Shown in pieces: positions 1 through 6,103 of a DNA stretch of 14,271 bases. How positions within the stretch are numbered: the stretch's first letter is position 1; the number at the start of each line of letters is the position of its first letter. Source of the DNA: CAYRNC01 sp964425645 (GTDB lineage Bacteria > Bacillota > Clostridia > Peptostreptococcales > Anaerovoracaceae); the NCBI GenBank assembly GCA_964425645.1, contig CAYRNC010000041.1, forward strand, positions 1-14,271. Direction: 5' to 3'. The notes under the pieces were generated by a model. The model saw only the letters and a program-made list of their open reading frames with translations, ran no database searches and was not told the origin of the DNA. The position numbers and the translations under genes were made by a program.

Positions 1-42
1 ATATCCACCGAAGATTCAGAGACTGCAGCAATATCTGAATAA
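1..42 (+). CDS. C-terminal end of an unidentified protein (partial)
   Basis: Frame 1 from the window edge is open for 13 codons, reads ISTEDSETAAISE and ends in TAA at 40-42. A strong plus-strand intrinsic terminator starts about 13 bases later, which supports a real gene ending here. The tail is acidic and rich in Ser/Thr/Glu, like a disordered C-terminus. Too little is present to identify the product. It converges on the minus-strand block ending at 91. Confidence 0.4.
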   Translation: MSTEDSETAAISE

Positions 43-54
43 AAAAAAGATTCA

Positions 55-92
55 AGAAGGGCCCGATAACAATTCGGGTCCTTTTATTTTTT
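55..92 (+). terminator. intrinsic terminator between convergent genes
   Basis: The arms GGGCCCGA (59-66) and TCGGGTCC (74-81) pair over 8 bp with one G-U pair and a 7-base loop, and A/T pairs at 55-58 with 82-85 extend the stem. The U-rich tail is at 82-92. This is a textbook plus-strand terminator. Read on the minus strand, the same stem has an A-C mismatch and its T-run (43-50) is displaced, so it may stop the minus-strand operon only weakly. Confidence 0.8.
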
Positions 93-759
93 ATAGATAC
101 ATTAGAGGGGTCATATCCATATCAAAGAGATCTAATCTTTTGATGGAGGCATAAACGTCATCAAAATGTTTGTCGTTATAATCAAAAATAGCTTTCAAAA
201 GCATGATGGGATTAAGGTAGGCGTCGCCTCCCGCACGAATTATCACCGAAAATTTAAGCCTTTTTTCATTTCCGATGATTCTAAATTCAAAAATGAGGGG
301 CCTGATATCAATCCTTATATCGCGGCCGCTCTTACTTTTCTTATTCACAAATATGTGCTCCTTTTTCATGAATGAATCAAGATCCATATCGATACATCCA
401 TTATTATAAGAAATCTCATAAGAAGCCCATGATACTAAGGATGAAACGGATTTTTTACGGTCAACCTTGCGACAATCCAACACAGCAATTCCTGAAGGAA
501 GCGTACATGAAAGCCGCTTTCCGATATAGGAAATTTCGTAGTTCATATCCGTTTCAAATTCCAGATATTCGCCTGTACTTTCAAAACCCAGTGACAGTGG
601 TTGTGCGATTGATATGCGGGGATGCGGATTATATCCTTTGGAATATAAAAGGCTAATGGACGCCCTTCTGAATGCTCTTTTAAAAATGCGCATCGTATCG
701 AGGTGTGACACATATTTAATTTTACCTTCTTTACTGAATTTTAGAATATACTTGATCAA
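91..759 (-). CDS. TIGR03936 / DUF2344 family protein, partner of the radical SAM protein
   Basis: This 222-residue protein of unknown function belongs to the family normally encoded beside, or fused to, the C-terminus of TIGR03960 radical SAM proteins. The N-terminus shows the family signature: KFSKEGKIKYVSHLDTMR, then YSKGYNPHPRI at about residues 39-49, then a Pro/Leu-rich segment. I chose the TTG start at 759 because it gives the conserved MIKYILKFSKEG start. It overlaps the TGA of the upstream gene as TTGA (4-bp overlap) and has a GGGGG ribosome binding site about 9 bases upstream. The open frame continues to 903, but that extension lies inside the radical SAM gene and does not look like this family. 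It is the last gene of its operon. A ribonuclease G gene, often next in other genomes, is not present. Confidence 0.85.
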   Translation of the reverse strand: MIKYILKFSKEGKIKYVSHLDTMRIFKRAFRRASISLLYSKGYNPHPRISIAQPLSLGFESTGEYLEFETDMNYEISYIGKRLSCTLPSGIAVLDCRKVDRKKSVSSLVSWASYEISYNNGCIDMDLDSFMKKEHIFVNKKSKSGRDIRIDIRPLIFEFRIIGNEKRLKFSVIIRAGGDAYLNPIMLLKAIFDYNDKHFDDVYASIKRLDLFDMDMTPLMYL

Positions 760-2648
760 TCCGTCACCGCCCCCTTGCAAAAATTCATGAGACCACACCC
801 TGTACATCCTTGCCTGCAATCTTTCGTAATCTCCCCTTTCAATGCCTTTTCCCATTCCGATAGGAGGTATTCTTTGGAGACGCCGCATGACAAGATATCC
901 CAAGGGAGGATCCTTTCAAAATCAATCTGTCCAAAAGTGTAAAAATCAGGATCGATCGACGCCTCCTCAAACGCAGCCATCCACAATGAATAGTTAAAGT
1001 GCTCCCTCCAGGCGTCAAACTTGCACCCCTTTTCCCAGGCCTTAAGTATGACCTTTCCAAGTCTCCGATCTCCTCTTGCCAGCACCGCCTCAACCTTGCT
1101 TTGATTTCCGTCATGATAATTCAATCTTACTCCCGGAATCTTAAGGCACATCTCTTTCAATTTTTTATGCTTTTGTTCCATAGATTCCACACTGTCTTGT
1201 GAAACCCATTGAAACGGAGTATGAGCTTTCGGTACAAAATTAGATATGCTGACAGTGAGTTGAAATTTTTCGCTTTTACGGTTTTTCTTATATTTCTTGA
1301 AAAGAAACATAATGTTTGATGCGATATCCGCAATTCCTTCCAAATCTTCATCTGTTTCGGTGGGAAGGCCTATCATAAAATAAAGTTTGATGCTGTTCNN
1401 NNNNNNNNTGATCCCCGAGAGAGCTGCCAGGTATATGATGCTGTTCCACCCAAGCTGCATCGCCTGCTCCATTGAATCATAGATATCATCATCCGTAATA
1501 GTTTTATTTATAACATTTCTGAGCCTTTGAGTCCCGGCCTCCGGGGCAAAAGTAAGACCGGTTTTTTTGTAAACCTGAATCTCCTTTAATATCCTAAATG
1601 AGGATGCATCAAGACGCAGAGAAGGAAGCGATAAGGCAACATTATTGCCTTTATTGATCTCCATCAGTTCTGTGACCAGAGGTTCTATCTCGGAATGGTC
1701 ATTACTGGATAAAGACAGAAGGGATAATTCATCGCAACCCGTATTTAATATCTGGTTCTTTGCCAGCTCTATAATTCTGTCCTTAGTTCTTTCCCTCACC
1801 GGTCGATAGATCATGCCGGCCTGACAGAAGCGGCAGCCTCTTGTACATCCGCGGAATATCTCTACCACTGCCCGGTCATGGACAACCTCAATCATTGGAA
1901 CAATAGGTTTAGAAAGATAGTTCGTTTTATCAAGATCCCTTATACAGTTTTTAGTCACCAAACTCGGCGCCTCCGGCTTTAATTTTACAATGTTTCCTAT
2001 AGTACCGTCGGCGCGATAAACATGTCTGTAAAATTCCGGAATGTACACTCCCCTGATATCCGCTATATCAAAAAGATATTCCTGCCTTCTCCCTTTGCGC
2101 CTTTTCCATGTGCGATATCTGTCTAAAACTGAAGGGAGGACCTCCTCCGCTTCACCCAGAATAAAAAAATCAAAGAAATCTGACAGGGGCTCAGGATTGT
2201 AGGCACATGGTCCTCCCCCTATTATAAAGGGGTCGCCTTCTTCCCGTTCATCCTTATTAACAGGAATTCCCGCAAGATCAATCATGTTGACAATATTGGT
2301 ATACGACAGCTCGTATTGAAGGGTAAACCCGAAAAAGTCAAGCTCTTTTACCAGCGAGTTGCTTTCGATGGTAGAAAGAGGAACGGCGTCGGCCCTCATG
2401 ATCGCTTCCATATCTAAACCCGGCGCAAATATCCTTTCGCAGTAAGCATAATTCAGATCGTTAATCAGCGCATACAGTATTTCAAGGCCCAGGTAGGACA
2501 TCCCTATTTCATAGGTATCCGGGAAAGCAAAACCAAAATGAACCTCTACATCGTCCGGGTGCTTTTTAACAGAATTAACCTCACCTCCGATATATCTTCC
2601 GGGCTTTTGGACTTTTTTTAAAAGCTCGTCCCATCTTTTTAAAATCAT
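756..2648 (-). CDS. TIGR03960 family B12-binding-domain radical SAM protein (contains an assembly gap)
   Basis: The N-terminal ~250 residues resemble a cobalamin-binding-like domain (GGEVNSV, FAFPDTYEIGMSYLG, GGGPCAYNPEPLSDFFD). A radical SAM core follows with the [4Fe-4S] motif CTRGCRFC (C268, C272, C275) and FMIGLPTETDEDLEGIA. A C-terminal cysteine group CRQGCTGCGLMNFC ends the protein. The exact reaction of this family is not known to me. The ATG overlaps the spoIVFB-like stop as ATGA. As written it has 630 residues with four unknown ones. Ten N at 1399-1408 interrupt the core between LAALSGI and NSIKLYFMIG. The bases around the gap suggest 48 surplus nt (see findings). Removing them gives 614 residues and the family-like sequence GWNSIKLYFMIGLP, so I regard the gene as intact in the organism. 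Confidence 0.9.
   Translation of the reverse strand: MILKRWDELLKKVQKPGRYIGGEVNSVKKHPDDVEVHFGFAFPDTYEIGMSYLGLEILYALINDLNYAYCERIFAPGLDMEAIMRADAVPLSTIESNSLVKELDFFGFTLQYELSYTNIVNMIDLAGIPVNKDEREEGDPFIIGGGPCAYNPEPLSDFFDFFILGEAEEVLPSVLDRYRTWKRRKGRRQEYLFDIADIRGVYIPEFYRHVYRADGTIGNIVKLKPEAPSLVTKNCIRDLDKTNYLSKPIVPMIEVVHDRAVVEIFRGCTRGCRFCQAGMIYRPVRERTKDRIIELAKNQILNTGCDELSLLSLSSNDHSEIEPLVTELMEINKGNNVALSLPSLRLDASSFRILKEIQVYKKTGLTFAPEAGTQRLRNVINKTITDDDIYDSMEQAMQLGWNSIIYLAALSGIXXXXNSIKLYFMIGLPTETDEDLEGIADIASNIMFLFKKYKKNRKSEKFQLTVSISNFVPKAHTPFQWVSQDSVESMEQKHKKLKEMCLKIPGVRLNYHDGNQSKVEAVLARGDRRLGKVILKAWEKGCKFDAWREHFNYSLWMAAFEEASIDPDFYTFGQIDFERILPWDILSCGVSKEYLLSEWEKALKGEITKDCRQGCTGCGLMNFCKGAVTD
1388..1446. other. 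scaffold gap (10 N) with duplicated flank
   Basis: Ten N occupy 1399-1408. The 11-mer TGATGCTGTTC occurs just left of the gap (1388-1398) and again 27 bases right of it (1436-1446). The 27 bases at 1409-1435 encode nothing expected in the radical SAM protein. This looks like two overlapping contigs joined with a placeholder instead of being merged, one of them carrying a spurious end. Confidence 0.8.
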
Positions 2649-3289
2649 ATTCGGTTCTCCCTTTCTAATTGCTTATAAATTTTTTTTAACTTGCCATAGG
2701 AGTAACGGGAGTCCTCTTTTCCGGCAAGGTACAGGTTAATCGCCAATGCCGGAATCAGCATGTTGATTAAATTGTATTGTATCAAGTATATGCCAAAAAT
2801 GAAAAGAGTAATTAGAAAAATAACAGAAATAATGCCGGATATCCTTTCGGCGCGCTCCGCATTTAAAAAATGCAACAGATAAATATTAACAACCCTTCCC
2901 CCATCAAGAGGATAAAAGGGCAGTAAATTAAACAAAGCAAGCGCCAGATTTGAAAATATCGCCGCCTTAAAATAATATGTCGGGAATGCGATATCCGCAA
3001 GATAAAACAGACTTCCGGCCAGCAGATTCGAGAATGGTCCTGACAGGTGGACCAATAATCCGTCAGCCGGGGCAACTTCACTTTCATATAGCTTAAGCCT
3101 GCCGCCAAAAAGACATGCAAAGATACACACAGGCCTGTAACCGAGCATTTTAGCTACCCAACAGTGGGACAGTTCATGCATTAAAGAAAAACATGCAAAC
3201 ATAATGGCAAGAAGTCCATTTCCCATTAAGAAAAGCAAAAATAGCAGCAAAAAGAAGGATGGGTGGAATTTGAAAGCCAAACTGTTCAT
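2645..3289 (-). CDS. spoIVFB: M50 family site-2 metalloprotease, SpoIVFB-like
   Basis: This 214-residue membrane protein has several hydrophobic segments (about 10-35, 80-100, 108-125, 150-170 and 172-190). The zinc site HELSH is at 38-42, and the second M50 motif NLLPFYPLDGG is at 121-131, with D129 the likely third zinc ligand. Proteases of this family cut inside membranes; SpoIVFB processes pro-sigma-K in the mother cell during sporulation. The C-terminus is basic and short and shows no CBS domain. The ATG shares one base with the TGA of the upstream SpoIVFA-like gene (TGATG), so the pair is translationally coupled. The assignment rests on both motifs plus the neighbour; a general M50 peptidase with another substrate remains possible. 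In Bacillus the same pair sits next to rplU, which is also in this window. Confidence 0.85.
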   Translation of the reverse strand: MNSLAFKFHPSFFLLLFLLFLMGNGLLAIMFACFSLMHELSHCWVAKMLGYRPVCIFACLFGGRLKLYESEVAPADGLLVHLSGPFSNLLAGSLFYLADIAFPTYYFKAAIFSNLALALFNLLPFYPLDGGRVVNIYLLHFLNAERAERISGIISVIFLITLFIFGIYLIQYNLINMLIPALAINLYLAGKEDSRYSYGKLKKIYKQLERENRI

Positions 3290-3915
3290 CAGCGTTTCAG
3301 ATATACCAATGGATCAACGAGCTTGCCTGCCGCCCTGATTTCAAATGTAAGATTGTTTTCATCACCTGCATATACCGTTCCTATAATTTGACCCCTTCTT
3401 ACCTTTTCCAATGCCTTGATATAGACCCTTGAGCAGCCTTTATAGGTGCTGTAAAGCTCGTTGCCGTGGGATATCCGTATGCATTTTCCGTCATCCGAAT
3501 CAACAATTTCAACAACGGTTCCCCCGGCGGCCGCATATACCTGAAGCTCTTCTTTGGCTTCGTATCTGATAACTTTGCCGCTTCCGACAGAGGCGTCAAG
3601 ACTGCCAATGCCGTCTGTAGGCTCTGAAAACTCTGTGCTTCGACTGTTGTCATGAATAGCCGCCACCATAGTAATTGTTCCATCTTTTAATTTGCCGAAA
3701 GACGACTTTATACCTTTTCCGATATCCGCCCCGGTATAATTTGCAAGTACATTTGCTTCTGTTATTTTAAGAGCCTTATTTGTTATAGCTGTATCCATCA
3801 TTTTAATCGCTATTATGAATAAAAGAATGAGGGCAGAGATGATAACCTGCCTCAGCAGTTTTTTTGAGAATGTTCCTTTCCGCCGTTTTAATAAGCGGCC
3901 TCTTCTTGATGACAT
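3289..3915 (-). CDS. SpoIVFA-like membrane protein with degenerate M23 (LytM) domain
   Basis: This 208-residue protein has a basic N-terminus (RRGRLLKRRK), one membrane segment at about 22-38, a ~75-residue linker and a C-terminal M23-like domain at about 118-208 (VYAAAGGTVVEIVDSDDGKCIRISHGNELYSTY split over 127-158, then GQIIGTVYAGD and FEIRAAGKLVDPLVYL). The metal ligands of active M23 peptidases are missing: no HxxxD is visible, and the usual HxHFEI is LTFEI. It is therefore probably a non-catalytic binding domain, as in SpoIVFA, which holds the SpoIVFB protease inactive until signalled. I chose the ATG at 3915, preceded by GGGAGG seven bases upstream, over a longer TTG frame to 3975 that has no such site. 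It lies 61 bp after the HD-protein gene and overlaps spoIVFB by one base. Confidence 0.78.
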   Translation of the reverse strand: MSSRRGRLLKRRKGTFSKKLLRQVIISALILLFIIAIKMMDTAITNKALKITEANVLANYTGADIGKGIKSSFGKLKDGTITMVAAIHDNSRSTEFSEPTDGIGSLDASVGSGKVIRYEAKEELQVYAAAGGTVVEIVDSDDGKCIRISHGNELYSTYKGCSRVYIKALEKVRRGQIIGTVYAGDENNLTFEIRAAGKLVDPLVYLKR

Positions 3916-3976
3916 GAAAAGACCTCCCGCATGTCGATTATACAGCATATGACGGGAAGTCCTCGTTAAGAACAAC

Positions 3977-5176
3977 TCATATCAGAAGTTCATCCATAGA
4001 TTGCCCTATTACATCCTCCACTCTTTTTCTAAACCTTATATTCTCCTTCATGCGCTGCCTGATTCTGTTCACCACCAAAGGATCGTCCCTGTATTTATCG
4101 AGCACCGCCTGCATGCGCTTTTCTATTCCCACGTATTTATCCTCTTTTACCATTCGATCTGACAAGCATAAAATATCCTGCTCCGTAATATCCTTTTTTA
4201 ATGGATCCGTAACATAAAACATATGACACTTGATTAAATCCGCCACCCCGGAATACCCGTGTTTTAAAGCTATTTCCGCCCCCTTTGCCCCGTGATTTTC
4301 ATGAATTCTTGCAATATCGTGGAGCAAAGCAGCAGCTTCGAGGAGCTCAAGATTCATATCAAAACCTTTTTCTTTAAGTGCATTTGCTATTTTCAATGCG
4401 ACTTCATTTACTTTATGGCAGTGCCTTACAACATGGGCAGGTGTTTTATATTGTTCAAGCAAAGAAAGGCATTCCTCTTTTTTTGGTATGAGATTATTGC
4501 CACCGCAGAACAGGCAACCCTCCTCACGACCTATACAGTTTTTACATTTTTCTGAGGGCAGTTTTGATTTGTCCCGAACTGCCATAAAAAATCCGCCGCA
4601 GCTTTTATCCGGCTTTATTTTCCCCTCTTCGTCGACAGATATGCCGATAAGATCTGAATCCATAGCGTTAACCATATCTAAAAGTTTCTCCCCTTTCATC
4701 CCATAAAAACCGGGGCCCAAAGAAAAAGAAAGATAGGAGTCGGGGTAATGTAAAGATGCTTCAACAGCAAGATGATCGCGCAAAAGCCCTCTGGTGCCTT
4801 TTAAAAAAGCGCTGCCCCATAAATCAGCATAATATTGTTCCATCAGGTTCTGTTCCTGAAAACTGCAGGACCCCACAGTCAACAGATATGCATAGATATC
4901 AAGTACATTGTCCTTAGGAATCTGCTCAAACGCGGTACATTTGAAACATGTATCTCTTATCGCTATGGTATCGTCGTTAAAGGCACTTTGTCCCAATGAG
5001 GTCACAATAGATGCGGGATCCAGTCCGAATCTTCCGTTTTGCAACACCGTTACTGCCTGATCCATAAGATCTTCATAAAGGCAATTATCTTTGCTCAGAC
5101 CGCAGGCATGAACAAAGTCTTCCTTTGCATAAGGCAGTACAGCATCGTAGTTGAAATGAAGAAGTTGATTGTTCAT
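3977..5176 (-). CDS. methionine-synthase-activation-like domain fused to HD phosphohydrolase domain
   Basis: This 399-residue protein has two modules. Residues ~1-205 resemble the C-terminal activation (AdoMet-binding) domain of cobalamin-dependent methionine synthase: FSLGPGFYGM at 151-160, then LIGISVDEEGKIKPDKSCGGFF at about 176-197 (usually xIGVxLTxxxxMxPxKSVS). A cysteine group follows, C211-x2-C214-x6-C221-x2-C224, which could bind an Fe-S cluster or zinc. Residues ~245-370 form an HD domain: HVVRHCHKVNEVALKIA, LLHDIAR with H286/D287, H295 and D340. From memory, this type of HD domain is often attached to MobA-like nucleotidyltransferases, and such a transferase is encoded nearby at 6098-7330. 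Substrates cannot be read from the sequence. The ATG has AAGGG upstream. The gene is transcribed away from the XRE regulator gene and may be the first gene of the unit that continues into spoIVFA. Confidence 0.75.
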   Translation of the reverse strand: MNNQLLHFNYDAVLPYAKEDFVHACGLSKDNCLYEDLMDQAVTVLQNGRFGLDPASIVTSLGQSAFNDDTIAIRDTCFKCTAFEQIPKDNVLDIYAYLLTVGSCSFQEQNLMEQYYADLWGSAFLKGTRGLLRDHLAVEASLHYPDSYLSFSLGPGFYGMKGEKLLDMVNAMDSDLIGISVDEEGKIKPDKSCGGFFMAVRDKSKLPSEKCKNCIGREEGCLFCGGNNLIPKKEECLSLLEQYKTPAHVVRHCHKVNEVALKIANALKEKGFDMNLELLEAAALLHDIARIHENHGAKGAEIALKHGYSGVADLIKCHMFYVTDPLKKDITEQDILCLSDRMVKEDKYVGIEKRMQAVLDKYRDDPLVVNRIRQRMKENIRFRKRVEDVIGQSMDELLI

Positions 5177-5212
5177 GTGCCCTTGTCCCTTTATCTGTCT
5201 GTTTACCTTTTA

Positions 5213-5241
5213 ATTTTAGCACAGTATCTTACACTCGTAAA
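5213..5241 (-). promoter_or_regulatory. predicted sigma-A promoter for the activation-domain/HD gene
   Basis: On the minus strand, -35 TTTACG (5241-5236) and -10 TAAAAT (5218-5213) are separated by 17 bp. TGC precedes the -10, giving an extended -10 element. A second, weaker candidate, TTGCCT-17-TATATA, lies upstream. The -35 overlaps a small dyad, TTAC-N4-GTAA. Confidence 0.55.
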
Positions 5242-5272
5242 TGTATATATGCCTTCTTTATCTTTCAGGCAA

Positions 5273-5302
5273 TTGACATTATATAAAACTTAATGCTATA
5301 GT
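5273..5302 (+). promoter_or_regulatory. predicted sigma-A promoter for the XRE regulator gene
   Basis: A consensus -35 TTGACA (5273-5278) and -10 TATAGT (5297-5302) are 18 bp apart. TGC before the -10 makes it an extended -10. The 5' UTR is about 30 bases and carries GGAG at 5328-5331. Its -35 lies about 31 bp from the -35 of the divergent promoter, so one bound regulator could affect both. Confidence 0.75.
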
Positions 5303-5318
5303 TAATATCGTAGTTAAC
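5299..5318. promoter_or_regulatory. candidate operator of the XRE regulator
   Basis: TAGTTAA occurs twice as a direct repeat (5299-5305 and 5311-5317) with a 12-bp period, covering the -10 and start point of the regulator's own promoter. The stretch 5301-5318 is also an imperfect dyad with outer arms GTTAA and TTAAC. The position would suit autorepression. No binding data can be inferred from this. Confidence 0.35.
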
Positions 5319-5341
5319 AAAAATTATGGAGTATTTATGTT

Positions 5342-6103
5342 ATGACTTATGCAAATATGCTGAATCAAATCATCGCCGACAGCGAACTGTCGCTGCGACA
5401 AATTGCAAAACGCTGTAAAGAACTTAATCTGTCGATAACCCCCTCTTACATTTCGCAGCTGAAAAATGGGAAACTGCCACCTCCGACGGAGGAGGTGTCT
5501 TTAGTATTGTCAAAGGCCTGCGAATCAAAATTGCAGGCGGAACTGGTATTTTTGGGCTACATGGAAAAAGCCCCCGCTTTGGTAAAAGAATATATGCTGG
5601 CCTCATCTTCGGTTAACAAGGCGCTGCTGTCATCTTTATGCAAGGCCAGCGGACAAGATTTCACAAAAGAAATGGATGCCTACATACGTGACCTTGATGT
5701 TTTAGCAGCTTTAAACATGTCCTCAGACTTTATAAGCATGGATAATCCGCAGGATTCAGCGGATCTTATAAAGGAGATCATGCTGTCTGCCGGCATGCCT
5801 ACTGAAGCGGATACAAAAGGAGACGTTATAAACTTCTTCCAAGCAGATAATTCGATGCAGCCCTTAATCCCAGCTCATGCCTTAATTTATATCATGCCCA
5901 CAAGAACAGATTTGTTAAAAGATAGGGATATTGTAGCTTTTTATCCCACTGGCAACAACATTGCAGCTCTAAGGCGAATTTATTTTACTAAGAATCAAGT
6001 GCTGTTAATTCCGGATGACAAAAACCATGAAGTCTATACGGCAAAGGATATGGATTCCATAAGGTATATAGGAAAAGTCGTATCCTTTAAGGTAGATCTA
6101 TAG
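5342..6103 (+). CDS. XRE-type transcriptional regulator with S24/LexA-like C-terminal domain
   Basis: This 253-residue protein is the only complete plus-strand gene. An N-terminal helix-turn-helix lies at about residues 15-60 (LSLRQIAKRCKELNLSITPSYISQLKNGK, in parts). A helical linker follows at ~65-160. The C-terminal ~90 residues look like the LexA/CI peptidase-like fold: ADNSMQPLIPAH with Ser171-Met172, then DIVAFYPTG and LRRIYF. In active S24 proteins the second motif is usually VKR with a catalytic Lys. Here the aligned position appears to be Arg211, so self-cleavage is doubtful and the domain may only dimerise or sense a ligand. The ATG at 5342 is the only sensible start, since the ATG at 5337 stops at once. 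It probably controls the divergent HD-protein gene and itself. Its 3' end overlaps the oppositely oriented transferase gene by 6 bp, with no terminator between them. Confidence 0.8.
   Translation: MTYANMLNQIIADSELSLRQIAKRCKELNLSITPSYISQLKNGKLPPPTEEVSLVLSKACESKLQAELVFLGYMEKAPALVKEYMLASSSVNKALLSSLCKASGQDFTKEMDAYIRDLDVLAALNMSSDFISMDNPQDSADLIKEIMLSAGMPTEADTKGDVINFFQADNSMQPLIPAHALIYIMPTRTDLLKDRDIVAFYPTGNNIAALRRIYFTKNQVLLIPDDKNHEVYTAKDMDSIRYIGKVVSFKVDL

Noticed and set aside
166..656. Plus-strand open frames opposite the TIGR03936 gene
   Set aside because: They are shadows of a recognised minus-strand gene with no ribosome binding site or family resemblance.
760..903. N-terminal extension of the TIGR03936 protein from an ATG at 903
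   Set aside because: The extra 48 residues lie inside the radical SAM gene in another frame, are unlike the family, and a TTG start with a good site gives the conserved N-terminus.
1409..1435. A small inserted element in the radical SAM gene
   Set aside because: Only 27 bases next to N with an 11-base duplication; an assembly artefact explains it better than a mobile element.
3916..3960. TATAAT or GTCATATG as sigma-A or sigma-E promoter for spoIVFA
   Set aside because: TATAAT has no -35 at 16-18 bp, and the sigma-E-like -35 has no matching -10 at the right distance.
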